Shown in pieces: positions 24,872-33,451 of a stretch of 64,000 nucleotides of DNA. The stretch is taken from contig CAKSLF010000001.1 in NCBI GenBank assembly GCA_934466455.1, positions 121,298 to 185,297 of the forward strand, in the 5' to 3' direction. The position numbers were made by a program, and so were the translations under genes. The stretch's first letter is position 1; the number at the start of each line of letters is the position of its first letter. The notes beneath the pieces are model-generated. The model saw only the letters and a list, made by a program, of their open reading frames with translations. It was not told the DNA's origin and made no database searches. The DNA comes from an uncultured Oscillospiraceae bacterium (GTDB lineage Bacteria; Bacillota; Clostridia; Oscillospirales; Ruminococcaceae).

Positions 24872-24964
24872 GGAGAAGTACTCAAGTGGTGACGAGGCGC
24901 CCCTGCTAAGGGCGTAGGCTGTGTCAAAAGCGGCGCGAGGGTTCGAGTCCCTCCTTCTCCGCCA
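24872..24964 (+). tRNA. tRNA-Ser (anticodon GCU)
   Basis: Class II tRNA, 93 nt. Acceptor GGAGAAG pairs with CTTCTCC, then G and encoded CCA. Anticodon stem CGCCC/GGGCG with loop CTGCTAA. Cotranscribed with the preceding tRNA-Ser, 48 bp apart. Confidence 0.96.
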
Positions 24965-24968
24965 AAGG

Positions 24969-25004
24969 TCCACCGTAATTTTGAAAAATTGCGGTGGATT
25001 TTTT
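24969..25004 (+). terminator. Terminator after the tRNA-Ser pair
   Basis: Inverted repeat TCCACCGTAATTTT / AAAATTGCGGTGGA (one mismatch) followed by TTTTTTAT. Confidence 0.9.
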
Positions 25005-25080
25005 ATAGTGACAGTTTGATTAAAAGCGGCGGCGGACGCATTTTGGCATACAAATGCTTGAATATAAGTAGCGGCAACGA

Positions 25081-25912
25081 ATGAACATTGACAGCAAAAT
25101 TGTAAAAGCATATATTTCCGGAGCAAATATGTGCGAATATAAAAATGAATGGCTTTTTTCGGGTTCCGTTATTGATGCCGACCGTGGTAAAAACATTTTT
25201 GTTTTTCCGCCCGATGATAATTCAATGTGCGGCTCCGTGTCCGAAACAGAGCAATGCTTTTATCGTGTTATAGAAAATTTTAAGCCGGTAAACCGCCGGA
25301 TTTGGGATGCTCTTTTCCCGAATTGGCAAGAAAAGCAGGCTGTTATTGACCTTATAGTCGGCTTTCCGGAGCCTTATGATGCCGTAACGGCAAAATCGCA
25401 GGATGGGCAGACTCATTTGATTTTTGACCTTATCTGTTGGAATAAATACCGAAGCATGGCGAATTTTGATGAAATTATTCGCAATGTTCTTACGCATGAG
25501 CTTACACATTTTTTGATTGGGTGCTATTATCCGGAGGCGGACACCGCACGCACTTGAAAGCACCGATTACCTCACAAAGCCTGACGCTTACACTTTTCAT
25601 GAGGGCTTCGCCCATTTGATTTCCTACAATTCAACGGAAATCGGAAATGTGGATTGGCACATCGCTAAGCTTGACGAGGTGTACTCGTCCTGCAAAGAAA
25701 AAATGCGCAGAGCACTTGCGGAAACCGATTCGAAAAAACAAGAGCAGTTCCTTTGCGACTCAATCTGCGGCAAATATTTTGAAAAATTTACATCTATATG
25801 CGGTATGCTCTATTTGGCAAATCAGTGGGAGCTTAAAGGGCTGGACGGATTAAAAACCGCTTTTTCCGATTGTCATGAATTCGCCGAAAAAACACTGATA
25901 CAAGCTTTCTGA
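25081..25912 (+). pseudogene. Frameshifted HExxH predicted metallopeptidase-like gene
   Basis: The first part (25081-25557, 158 codons) carries VLTHELTHFLIGCYYPE, a zincin HExxH motif, then runs into a stop in TART. The rest continues in the next frame up to 25912 (HALESTDYL, then FHEGFAHLISYN, a likely second zinc-side helix). A net +1 shift between about 25535 and 25557 would join them into a protein of about 276 aa. There is no homopolymer at the joint, so a real mutation is as likely as a read error. No clear RBS precedes 25081. Family not recognised beyond the zinc motif. Confidence 0.7.
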
Positions 25913-25929
25913 AAATATGTAACTTTAAT

Positions 25930-25967
25930 AAAAGACCTCCCGCCGCTATTTCGGTGGGAGGTCTTTT
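25930..25967. terminator. Bidirectional terminator
   Basis: Inverted repeat AAAAGACCTCCC / GGGAGGTCTTTT between the frameshifted gene and the convergent metal ATPase. Confidence 0.88.
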
Positions 25968-26006
25968 GTGCGATTATAACATAAAATGCAGAACGAAAAA
26001 TGTAAA

Positions 26007-27932
26007 TCAGAGCTTAACCCGAAGCAGGCGCAGCGACCATACAAGGGCAAGCATACAAACGCCCACATCGGCAAAAACCGCAAGCCAAATCGGTGCATAA
26101 CCGAGGACTCCGAGGATAAGCACAGCGACCTTTACCGCCATAATGAACACAACATTCTGGTGGACGCAGCGCATTATATTTTTGGAGATTGCCACGGCTT
26201 TTGCAAGAGCGGAAACGCCGCCCCGCATAAGCACGATATCAGCGGATTCGATTGCGGCATCGGTGCCCATGCCCATTGCTGCACCGACATCTGCGGCGGC
26301 GAGCACGGGTGCGTCGTTTATTCCGTCGCCGGTAAATACGGTGGAACCGCTCTTCTTTATTTCTTCAACACGGGCAACTTTATCCTCCGGCATAAGGGAG
26401 GCAAAATATCCGTCCAAGCCGCATTCGGAAGCTACTTTTGCGGCAGCGTGCTCATTATCGCCGGTGAGCATATATGCGTGCTCAACGCCAAGGGAACGAA
26501 GCTTTTTGATAGCTTCAATCGCCTCCGGACGAAGGGTGTCTTCAAGAATAATGCACCCGGCGAGCACACCGTCAACGGAAACATAGAGGTTTGCGGTTTC
26601 TGCGTGCTCAAGGCTTATGCCGAGGCGACGCAAAAGCTTTTCGTTGCCGCAGGCAATGCTTTTGCCCTCGGAAAGAACCGTAACGCCCTCGCCTGCGGTT
26701 TCGGTTGCATTTTCGGATTCGGGAACAGAAAGATTGCGGCTAAGAGCGGTTTCCACAACACATTTTGCAACAGGATGGTCCGAATATTTTTCCGCAGCGG
26801 CGGCAAGGCGAAGAACTTCTTCCTCGGAAAGGGAAGAACAAAGCCTGATTTCGGAAACATGAAGCTTGCCGGTGGTAAGGGTGCCGGTTTTATCAAAAAC
26901 GGCGTTCTTCGTCTGTGCAAGGCGTTCGCAGTATTCGGAGCCCTTAATAAGCACACCGTGGCGGGAAGCAGAGCCTATTCCGGCAAAGTATGCAAGCGGA
27001 ACGGAGAGCACAAGGGCACAGGGGCAGCTTGATACAAGGAAAACAAGGGCACGGTGGGCGGCTTCTGCCGGAGCAAGTATTCCGGAGAGCCAGCCGACAA
27101 GAAAGACGAGGGCTGCAAGCCCGATTACAACGGGGGTATATATGCGGCAGAACTTGCTGATGAATTTTTCCGTTGAGCCTTTCTTTTCGGCGGCGTTTTG
27201 CACCATGTCAATAATACGGGCGGCGGCGGAATCGCCGTATTCGCTTACGGTTTCGGCAACAACGGGTCTTTCGAGAACAACGCAGCCGGCTTTGAGAACT
27301 TCTCCCCGAGCAACGGTTACGGGAAGGCTTTCGCCGGTAAGAGCGGAAGCGTCCGCCGTGGCGTCGTTTTCTTCAACACGGCAATCAAGCGGAACACGCT
27401 CACCGACCTTAATAAAAATTCTTGTGCCAACGGAGATTTCTTCTGCCGGGCGGGCTTCGGTACCGCTTTCGGTAACCACATTCGCCATATCCGGGCGAAT
27501 ATCCGCAAGGGCGGCTATATTTTCTTTGGAACGGTCAACTGCAAGATCCTCCAGCCCTTCGCCAAGGGAGAACAGCAGCGCAACCATTGCACCCTCTCTG
27601 TAATCGCCGATGACAAAAGCGGCTATTACGGCGATGGTCATAAGGGTTTCTTCGCCGAAATCAAGGCGGAAGATACCTTTTATACCCTCGATTATGGTTT
27701 CACGCCCGGCAACAACGGCAGCCGCAAGGCAAAGCCAAAGGGTGTACGGTTCAAGAACCGGAATAAAGCTCAGCGCAAAGACGGCAGCGCATATAAGAAC
27801 GATGATTATATCTCTTTTTGTATTTTCGCCCTCGCCATGCTCGTGGTCATGATCATGCTCGCCGCATTTCGGGCAAGAGGGTTCTCCGCAGCCGCAGCAG
27901 CTGCAATGCTTGTGTTCGTGTTCGTGTGCCAT
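26007..27932 (-). CDS. cadA: Zn/Cd/Pb-exporting P1B-type ATPase
   Basis: A 641-aa membrane pump. Instead of a classic HMA domain the N-terminus is a His/Cys-rich tail (residues 1-35, with CSCCGCG, CPKCG and HDHDHEH). TGES is at 199-202, the ion-binding CPC at 303-305, the phosphorylation site DKTGTLTTG at 347-355, the HP locus at 386-387, and GDGINDAP at 535-542. CPC plus the ArsR partner indicates Zn2+/Cd2+ export. The start at 27932 follows GGAGGG. Cotranscribed with the upstream arsR-type gene, 16 bp away. Confidence 0.94.
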   Translation of the reverse strand: MAHEHEHKHCSCCGCGEPSCPKCGEHDHDHEHGEGENTKRDIIIVLICAAVFALSFIPVLEPYTLWLCLAAAVVAGRETIIEGIKGIFRLDFGEETLMTIAVIAAFVIGDYREGAMVALLFSLGEGLEDLAVDRSKENIAALADIRPDMANVVTESGTEARPAEEISVGTRIFIKVGERVPLDCRVEENDATADASALTGESLPVTVARGEVLKAGCVVLERPVVAETVSEYGDSAAARIIDMVQNAAEKKGSTEKFISKFCRIYTPVVIGLAALVFLVGWLSGILAPAEAAHRALVFLVSSCPCALVLSVPLAYFAGIGSASRHGVLIKGSEYCERLAQTKNAVFDKTGTLTTGKLHVSEIRLCSSLSEEEVLRLAAAAEKYSDHPVAKCVVETALSRNLSVPESENATETAGEGVTVLSEGKSIACGNEKLLRRLGISLEHAETANLYVSVDGVLAGCIILEDTLRPEAIEAIKKLRSLGVEHAYMLTGDNEHAAAKVASECGLDGYFASLMPEDKVARVEEIKKSGSTVFTGDGINDAPVLAAADVGAAMGMGTDAAIESADIVLMRGGVSALAKAVAISKNIMRCVHQNVVFIMAVKVAVLILGVLGYAPIWLAVFADVGVCMLALVWSLRLLRVKL

Positions 27933-27948
27933 ATCAAAAATACCCTCC

Positions 27949-28290
27949 TTACTGTTCAAGAACATGGGCTATTCCCGTGCAAAGAATTGCGCCGACATGG
28001 GCATCATCAAGGGAATAGTATATTTGTTTGCCCTCTCGGCGGCTTTTAATAAGCTTTGCCGCCTTTAGGACAGAAAGCTGGTGAGAAACCGCAGACTGGT
28101 TCATCTCCAAAAGGTCGCAAAGACAGCAAACGCACATCTCGCCCTCCGAAAGAGCGGCAAGAATACGGATTCTTGTAGGATCGCCGAAAATTTTAAGTAC
28201 CTCCGCAACCTTTACAAGGACATCGCCGTCGGGCATATTTGCTTTTGTTTGCTGAATTATATGTGCGTGTTCGGGATGAATATCTGCCAT
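27949..28290 (-). CDS. ArsR/SmtB family zinc/cadmium-sensing repressor
   Basis: A 113-aa winged-HTH repressor. Two metal sites are visible. An alpha-3 site lies in EMCVCCLCDLL (CadC-like). A complete alpha-5 site D-x-H-x10-H-x2-E lies near the C-terminus (DDAHVGAIL ... IAHVLEQ), as in SmtB and CzrA. The recognition helix is NQSAVSHQLSVLK. ATG at 28290 follows AGAGGAGCG. It leads the operon with the ATPase and probably represses its own promoter at 28326-28385 until zinc or cadmium binds. Confidence 0.94.
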   Translation of the reverse strand: MADIHPEHAHIIQQTKANMPDGDVLVKVAEVLKIFGDPTRIRILAALSEGEMCVCCLCDLLEMNQSAVSHQLSVLKAAKLIKSRREGKQIYYSLDDAHVGAILCTGIAHVLEQ

Positions 28291-28325
28291 AAAGTTTCGC
28301 TCCTCTAACATATTTTGAAATGAAC

Positions 28326-28385
28326 ATATGAAGAACTATTCATATATTATGCACATAGTATAGTCTTACGGTAGGGATTTGTCAA
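28326..28385 (-). promoter_or_regulatory. Promoter and ArsR operator
   Basis: Minus-strand TTGACA (28385-28380), 17-bp spacer, TATACT (28362-28357). Just downstream the inverted repeat ATATGAA (28326-28332) / TTCATAT (28339-28345) matches the 12-2-12 type ArsR/SmtB operator. Confidence 0.82.
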
Positions 28386-28539
28386 TAGAGTTTTGCAGAA
28401 AAAATAAAATTTTTTTCAAAAAAATTTTACGGTAAAAAAACAAGACATGGCGAATTTACAAAAAATCTGTTTTATTATATAATGCAATATGATATTATAC
28501 AGATAAAATCTGATAAGCGTGCTTTTCGGAGGTGTGTCT

Positions 28540-29583
28540 ATGCAGCCATATAACGGCGGAAACGATCCGCAAAGAGGCGGAGTCTATTCCATGGGTCACG
28601 GTTTTTATAACCCCTATGAGGAACCGGAATGGAAGAGAGAAAAAAAGCGTATAAGAGGGGCGGGCAACGGAATAGGTCTTGCCTCCATAGGATATGTTAT
28701 AGTTTCGGCGGTTGCCGCCGGGGTTTTGTATGCGGTTCTCGGAATTTTTAATGCGGCGGCGGGGATTTCGCTTATGGGAATCGGAGAAACCGCACAATGG
28801 ATAATAACCCTTGTCACCTACATACTTTCGCTTGTTCTGCCTTTCGGTATTTATATGTTGTGCATAAAAATGCCCTTTAGAGTAGCGTTTCCCTTCAGAA
28901 CAAGCAGAGCCGATCTTACGATCGGCGGCACCTTTGTGGGGCTTGGCTCCGGAATAATCGCCTCGTATGCCACGGCATATTTGGAGCAGGCATTGGGACT
29001 TTTCGGAATAGGGATAACTATGCCGGATTTTGATATTCCCGAAGCTCTTCCGGCAAAAATACTGTATGTTATTACAATGACGGTTGCGCCGGCATTTATA
29101 GAAGAAATGGTGTTCAGAGGCATAGTTATGCAAAGCCTGCGCCGCTTTGGCGATTTGTTTGCGCTTGTTGCCTCCGCTCTTATTTTTGGAATTTTCCACC
29201 TTAACCTTGTGCAGATGCCCTATGCTTTTATTTTGGGGCTTTTTATAGGATACTTTGTAATGCGCACAGGCTCGCTTTGGGTCGGGGTGCTTATACATTT
29301 CCTTAATAACGGAATTGCAACGGTGCTTACCCTTATAGAACCGTATTGCTCGGAAAATATTTATATGCTGATAAATCTTGTATACAGCCTTGTTGCCGTT
29401 GTTGCCGGAATAATCGCAATGTGTCTGCTTCTTGCAAAATACAGGGATATGTTCCGCTTTGCCGGGTCAAACAGTGTGCTTTCCCCGGGAAAAAGAGCAA
29501 AATATTTTATTACATCGCCTGCGCTTATTATAGCAATGCTTATTGCCGTAGTTCTTACGGCACAGTATATCGAAATTCTTTAA
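28540..29583 (+). CDS. CPBP family intramembrane metalloprotease
   Basis: A 347-aa polytopic protein of the CAAX-protease/bacteriocin-processing (Abi, CPBP) family. A polar N-terminal tail (1-45, Gly/Asn-rich) precedes about eight transmembrane helices. Motif 1 is FIEEMVFRG (EE-x3-R, about residue 195), motif 2 FGIFHLNLVQMPYAF, and motif 3 GVLIHFLNNG. ATG at 28540 follows CGGAGGTG. Members cleave prenylated or bacteriocin-type peptides or act as immunity factors; the substrate here is unknown. tadA follows 20 bp later. Confidence 0.9.
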   Translation: MQPYNGGNDPQRGGVYSMGHGFYNPYEEPEWKREKKRIRGAGNGIGLASIGYVIVSAVAAGVLYAVLGIFNAAAGISLMGIGETAQWIITLVTYILSLVLPFGIYMLCIKMPFRVAFPFRTSRADLTIGGTFVGLGSGIIASYATAYLEQALGLFGIGITMPDFDIPEALPAKILYVITMTVAPAFIEEMVFRGIVMQSLRRFGDLFALVASALIFGIFHLNLVQMPYAFILGLFIGYFVMRTGSLWVGVLIHFLNNGIATVLTLIEPYCSENIYMLINLVYSLVAVVAGIIAMCLLLAKYRDMFRFAGSNSVLSPGKRAKYFITSPALIIAMLIAVVLTAQYIEIL

Positions 29584-29603
29584 GAAAGGGGGAGCACCGC
29601 CTT

Positions 29604-30089
29604 TTGACTGATGAGGACTATATGCGGGAGGCACTTTCCCTTGCAAAAGAAGCTTTTTCGATGGGGGAAGTCCCCGTCGGAGCGGTTGCCGTTTGGGACG
29701 GAAAAATCGTCGGGCGGGGAATGAACCGTCGGGAAACGGACAAAAATGCCCTGCGTCATGCGGAAATTGCCGCAATCGACGAAGCCTGCAAAAATCTCGG
29801 CGGCTGGCGGCTTTGGAAATGCGACCTCTATGTAACGCTGGAGCCTTGCCCGATGTGTGCAGGTGCAATTATAAACTCTCGGATACGTCGGGTGATTTTT
29901 GGGGCAAGCGACGCAAAAGCCGGCTCCTGCGGCTCGGTTACGGATATGTTTTCTTTGCCGTATAATCACAAGCCGGAGGTTGTATCCGGGATATTGGAGC
30001 GGGAATGTTCCGAGCTGCTTACGGAATTTTTTGCCGGACTTCGGGAAAAACGCAGGGGAGAAAAAGCGCAAAAATGCAAAGAACCTTAA
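29604..30089 (+). CDS. tadA: tRNA-specific adenosine deaminase
   Basis: A 161-aa zinc enzyme that converts A34 to inosine in tRNA-Arg(ACG), the tRNA encoded at 134-210. The catalytic motif HAEIAAI (HAE) and PCPMCAGAIINSRI (PCxxC) are both present, as is the N-terminal EVPVGAVAV strand. The start is TTG at 29604 behind AAAGGGGGAG; the earlier in-frame ATG lies deep in the protease gene. The length matches bacterial TadA. Confidence 0.95.
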   Translation: MTDEDYMREALSLAKEAFSMGEVPVGAVAVWDGKIVGRGMNRRETDKNALRHAEIAAIDEACKNLGGWRLWKCDLYVTLEPCPMCAGAIINSRIRRVIFGASDAKAGSCGSVTDMFSLPYNHKPEVVSGILERECSELLTEFFAGLREKRRGEKAQKCKEP

Positions 30090-30185
30090 AAGCTGCCCCA
30101 ATGCGGAAAAAACAATCTCGTAAAGGAGGCTTTTGCTCAAAGTATGCGCTTTTTCGGAGCATATTTTTCTATAGAACCGATTAAC

Positions 30186-30220
30186 AAAAATCCTCCCATA
30201 TAAGAAACGGGAGGATTTTT
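30186..30220 (+). terminator. Terminator after tadA
   Basis: Inverted repeat AAAAATCCTCCC / GGGAGGATTTTT with T-run. Confidence 0.88.
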
Positions 30221-30438
30221 GTTTTATCAAGCCTGAAAAATGTGTGTGAAGAATGTTTTTTGCCTATGCAAAAAGATCCTGCGCAGTTTTGAAAGTCGCT
30301 GCATAAAATGTAATACGCCCAGTTTTTCCGGTACCGGGCGGGCTTTATTATAGCGGAGGCGCAGGGGCTGTGCCTCCGCAGCTTTCTCCGTTAATTGTAA
30401 ACTTTTTTGCAAAGGTTATGCCAAAACCCCTCCATAGG
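30221..30438. other. Gap with hairpin near the rpe promoter
   Basis: No credible ORF. It contains a GC-rich hairpin GCGGAGGC / GCCTCCGC at about 30353-30379 and a GGTACCGGGCGGGC segment near 30333. I recognise no known RNA family, but these structured elements could be a small RNA or a decayed element. Confidence 0.35.
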
Positions 30439-30467
30439 TTGACCTTTGGTGTGGTTTTTGATAAAAT
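30439..30467 (+). promoter_or_regulatory. Putative promoter of the rpe-rnf operon
   Basis: TTGACC at 30439-30444 and TAAAAT at 30462-30467, 17-bp spacer, about 70 bp before the rpe start. Confidence 0.6.
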
Positions 30468-30540
30468 AAACTGTAAAACTATATAATATATAATTAGAAT
30501 ACATATTATTATGTATTTTTGCAAAAAGGAATGACGGAAT

Positions 30541-31200
30541 TTGAAAATAAAAATCTCACCCTCGATTTTGGCGGCGGATTTTGCCCGCCTTGGGGAAGAA
30601 TGTGCGGCAATGAAAGCCGCCGGGGCGGATGAGCTTCATATTGATGTTATGGACGGGCATTTTGTGCCGAACATAAGCTACGGAGCACCGATTATGAAAT
30701 GTCTGCGCCGGGTAAACGATATGTTTTTTGATACCCACCTTATGATTTCAAATCCTGTTCGCTACATAGAGGACTTTGTAAAGGGCGGCGCAAACCGGAT
30801 CACCTTTCACCTCGAAAGCGACGACGACCCTATGGAGGTAATCGAAAAGATACGCTCCTTCGGGGTTTCTCCGGCCATTGCAATAAAGCCAAAAACCCCC
30901 GCAGAGGAGGTATTTAAGTACATTCCGTATGTGGATATGGTGCTTGTTATGACGGTGGAACCGGGCTTTGGCGGGCAAAGCTTTATGGAGGATATGATGC
31001 CCAAGGTTTCCGCCATAAGAAAATACGCCGACGAAAAAGAATACGGTATAAGCATTCAGGTTGACGGAGGAATAGATAACAATACCGTCGGAAAAGCGGC
31101 AAAAGCAGGCGCAGATATATTTGTTGCCGGGTCTGCGCTTTTCCGTCAGGAGGATTATAAAAATGCCGTCGCACAGCTTCGTGCTGCGGCGCAGATTTAA
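30541..31200 (+). CDS. rpe: Ribulose-phosphate 3-epimerase
   Basis: A 219-aa TIM-barrel enzyme interconverting D-ribulose-5-phosphate and D-xylulose-5-phosphate in the pentose phosphate pathway. Motifs: SPSILAADFARL (N-terminus), HIDVMDGHFVPN (metal-binding His and Asp), VEPGFGGQSFM and VDGGIDNNT (second Asp and phosphate site). The start is TTG at 30541 with AAAAGGAATG upstream. It precedes the Rnf-like genes by 11 bp and is probably in the same transcript. Confidence 0.96.
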   Translation: MKIKISPSILAADFARLGEECAAMKAAGADELHIDVMDGHFVPNISYGAPIMKCLRRVNDMFFDTHLMISNPVRYIEDFVKGGANRITFHLESDDDPMEVIEKIRSFGVSPAIAIKPKTPAEEVFKYIPYVDMVLVMTVEPGFGGQSFMEDMMPKVSAIRKYADEKEYGISIQVDGGIDNNTVGKAAKAGADIFVAGSALFRQEDYKNAVAQLRAAAQI

Positions 31201-31211
31201 CGGAGGAAATA

Positions 31212-32255
31212 ATGGCACTTTTTACAAAAGGTATTCTGCTTGAACAGCACAAGGAGCCTATGCTTACAAGAAATGTGCTTATAATGCGGCAGGAATACAA
31301 GTATTTTGATTGCGATTTTCCCGATGTTCCGGTGGAAGAGCTTTCTGCGGAGCAGATAATCGAGATTGCCCGCCTTGCGGAGATTATCGACGAAAGCGAC
31401 GGCTTGCCCCTTGCGGACAAGCTTGAGCGGGCAAACCTCGGAAAAACCGGCACAATGATAATCGACGCAATGGATGACGAGCCTTATATTTCAAGCCAAA
31501 TGTGCATGGTGATTCATCAACCGGAAAAGCTTGCCCTCGGCGCACAGCTTGCCGCAAGGGCAACGGAGCCGGGCGACGCTTATGTTGCGGTATATAAGCA
31601 TATTTTCGATACCAACATAAATATTCCGAAGAATATAAACGGAATAAGGGTAGAGAGAATAGGCGGACTTTATCCGGCAGAAAGCAGAGCCTACCGCCGC
31701 AGCATAAAGGGCAAAAACCGCCTTACGGTGGGTGTCTGCGCAATGATTCACCTTGCAAGGGCGGTGGAGGACAGCCGCAAAATGACAAGCTGCTTTATAA
31801 CCGTTGCCGGTGATGCGGTTGCTAACCCCCGCAATGTAGAGGTTCCCATAGGAACATCTGCGGCGGAGATTTTGGAGCTTTGCGGTCTTGCCGAGGAGCC
31901 GGAGGTAATTGTTATGGGCGGAAGCATGACCGGAAGAGCCGTTTTTGAGCCGGAGGAAGAAAAAATTTCTCCGAAAACAAGAGCGGTGCTTGCTTTTACA
32001 AGAAGCAACCGTTCCTATGCTTATAACTGTATAGGCTGCGGAAGATGTGACCACGCCTGTCCGGAAAAGCTTTCTGTTTATCGCATAAGACAACTTACGG
32101 ATATAGGCAAAACAGAGGGTCTTGGCGAGTACGATGTAAATCTTTGCACCGGCTGCGGAGCCTGCTCCTATGTTTGTCCCGCCCGCATTGATGTGGCTGC
32201 AACGGTATTGAAAGCGAAAAAACTCAATGCACAGAAGAAGGAGGGAGCAAAATGA
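31212..32255 (+). CDS. rnfC: RnfC-like 2x[4Fe-4S] subunit, shortened
   Basis: A 347-aa peripheral subunit, about 90 residues shorter than usual RnfC. Two full cubane ligand sets C-x2-C-x2-C-x3-C lie at Cys273/276/279/283 and Cys312/315/318/322. The middle RnfC core is present (ITVAGDAVANPRNVEVPIG near 196-214, VMGGSMTGRAVF near 234-245). The N-terminal GG-x-HP barrel and the glycine-rich GMGGAGFPT nucleotide/FMN motif are not recognisable; the matching position reads KLERANLGKTGTMIIDA. NADH/FMN binding is therefore doubtful. It overlaps rnfD by ATGA. Confidence 0.85.
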   Translation: MALFTKGILLEQHKEPMLTRNVLIMRQEYKYFDCDFPDVPVEELSAEQIIEIARLAEIIDESDGLPLADKLERANLGKTGTMIIDAMDDEPYISSQMCMVIHQPEKLALGAQLAARATEPGDAYVAVYKHIFDTNINIPKNINGIRVERIGGLYPAESRAYRRSIKGKNRLTVGVCAMIHLARAVEDSRKMTSCFITVAGDAVANPRNVEVPIGTSAAEILELCGLAEEPEVIVMGGSMTGRAVFEPEEEKISPKTRAVLAFTRSNRSYAYNCIGCGRCDHACPEKLSVYRIRQLTDIGKTEGLGEYDVNLCTGCGACSYVCPARIDVAATVLKAKKLNAQKKEGAK

Positions 32256-33451
32256 ACGAAAAACTGATGTTCCAAAATGCACCTCATGTTCGCCAAAGCG
32301 AATCCGTGCTTACGATTATGACGGATGTTGTGGTTGCGCTTATTCCTCTTTATGTGATGAGCTTTTTCTATTACGGAGCAAGGGCGGTTGTGCTCGGAAT
32401 TTGCGGTGCGGTTTCCTGCCTTGTGTTTTCGGTGGTTGCGGCTTTGGTTTTGGGAGAAAGACCGAATCTTCGTGACCTTACGCCGATTATAACCGGGCTT
32501 ATAATTCCGCTTCTTATGCCGGCGGATATAAGCTACGGAATTGTTATTTCCGCCTGCGCCGTGGCAATTCTTGTGGTGAAATTCCCCTTTGGCGGAACGG
32601 GAAACAATCTGTTTAATCCCGCCGCCGTCGGATTTGCTTCCGTTGCCCTTTGCTGGCCGAACCTTGTTTTCAAATATCCGGCAGTGCTTCGTACGCTAAG
32701 CGTTTTCGGAGAAAACGCAGACAAAGCGGCGGTAAGTCCGGCGCACAGCCTTGCAATAGGCGCAGTTCCGGATTACGACATACTTGATATGCTTCTCGGA
32801 AGTGCGCCGGGTCCCATGGGCGCAACAAATATTCTTGTTATCGCCGCCTGCGGAATATTCCTTATTGTAAGAAAGGCGGTAAACTGGCGCACACCGGTTT
32901 TCTTCCTGCTTACATACGGAGCGTTTTGCGCAATGTTCCCGCGCATAGGCGGAAGCGGCTTTGACGCCCTCTGCTATGAGCTTTTCAGCGGAATGATTGT
33001 TTTCGGAGCGTTCTTTATGCTTTCCGAACCGGTTACTTCTCCAAAAAGGGATTTCGGCAAGCTGCTTTATTCCATAACGGCGGGTATTGTTGTATTCCTG
33101 TTCGGATACTTCGGTGGGTTTGAGGACGGATTTGTTTATGCACTGATTATACTTAATGTTTTTGCACCGGTTTTTGATACCGTTTGCGAAAATGTGCTTC
33201 ACCTCTACCGCAACAAAGATCGCCTTAAAGATTCCATAGAAAAGGACATCAAAAATGCGGCGAAGCCTTTGCCCGCAATAGTAAGAAAGCATAAAAAGGA
33301 ACAACCGGCGGAGGCTTTTTCCGAAAAAGAGAAAATAGCCGTAACCGAGGAAGCCGCAGAGGCAGAAGCTATAAAAACAAAGGAGCCCGCAGAGGAAAAG
33401 GCTGCGGAGGAACTCTCCGAGAATAAAGAAAAGGAGGAGGTGCTTCAATGA
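32252..33451 (+). CDS. rnfD: RnfD-like membrane flavoprotein subunit
   Basis: A 399-aa protein with about nine to ten transmembrane helices. The N-terminus APHVRQSESVLTIMTDVV and the core GGTGNNLFNPAAVGF (114-128) match RnfD/NqrB. The segment GPMGATNIL keeps GAT with Thr192 at the covalent-FMN position, although the usual SGAT serine is Met. The last 70 residues are a charged Glu/Lys/Ala tail not found in classical RnfD. RBS GGAGGGAG; overlaps both neighbours by 4 bp. Confidence 0.87.
   Translation: MNEKLMFQNAPHVRQSESVLTIMTDVVVALIPLYVMSFFYYGARAVVLGICGAVSCLVFSVVAALVLGERPNLRDLTPIITGLIIPLLMPADISYGIVISACAVAILVVKFPFGGTGNNLFNPAAVGFASVALCWPNLVFKYPAVLRTLSVFGENADKAAVSPAHSLAIGAVPDYDILDMLLGSAPGPMGATNILVIAACGIFLIVRKAVNWRTPVFFLLTYGAFCAMFPRIGGSGFDALCYELFSGMIVFGAFFMLSEPVTSPKRDFGKLLYSITAGIVVFLFGYFGGFEDGFVYALIILNVFAPVFDTVCENVLHLYRNKDRLKDSIEKDIKNAAKPLPAIVRKHKKEQPAEAFSEKEKIAVTEEAAEAEAIKTKEPAEEKAAEELSENKEKEEVLQ

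Noticed and set aside
24737..24964. Treating the two adjacent tRNA-Ser genes as a recent duplication
   Set aside because: They have different anticodons, variable arms and acceptor details, so they are distinct isoacceptors.
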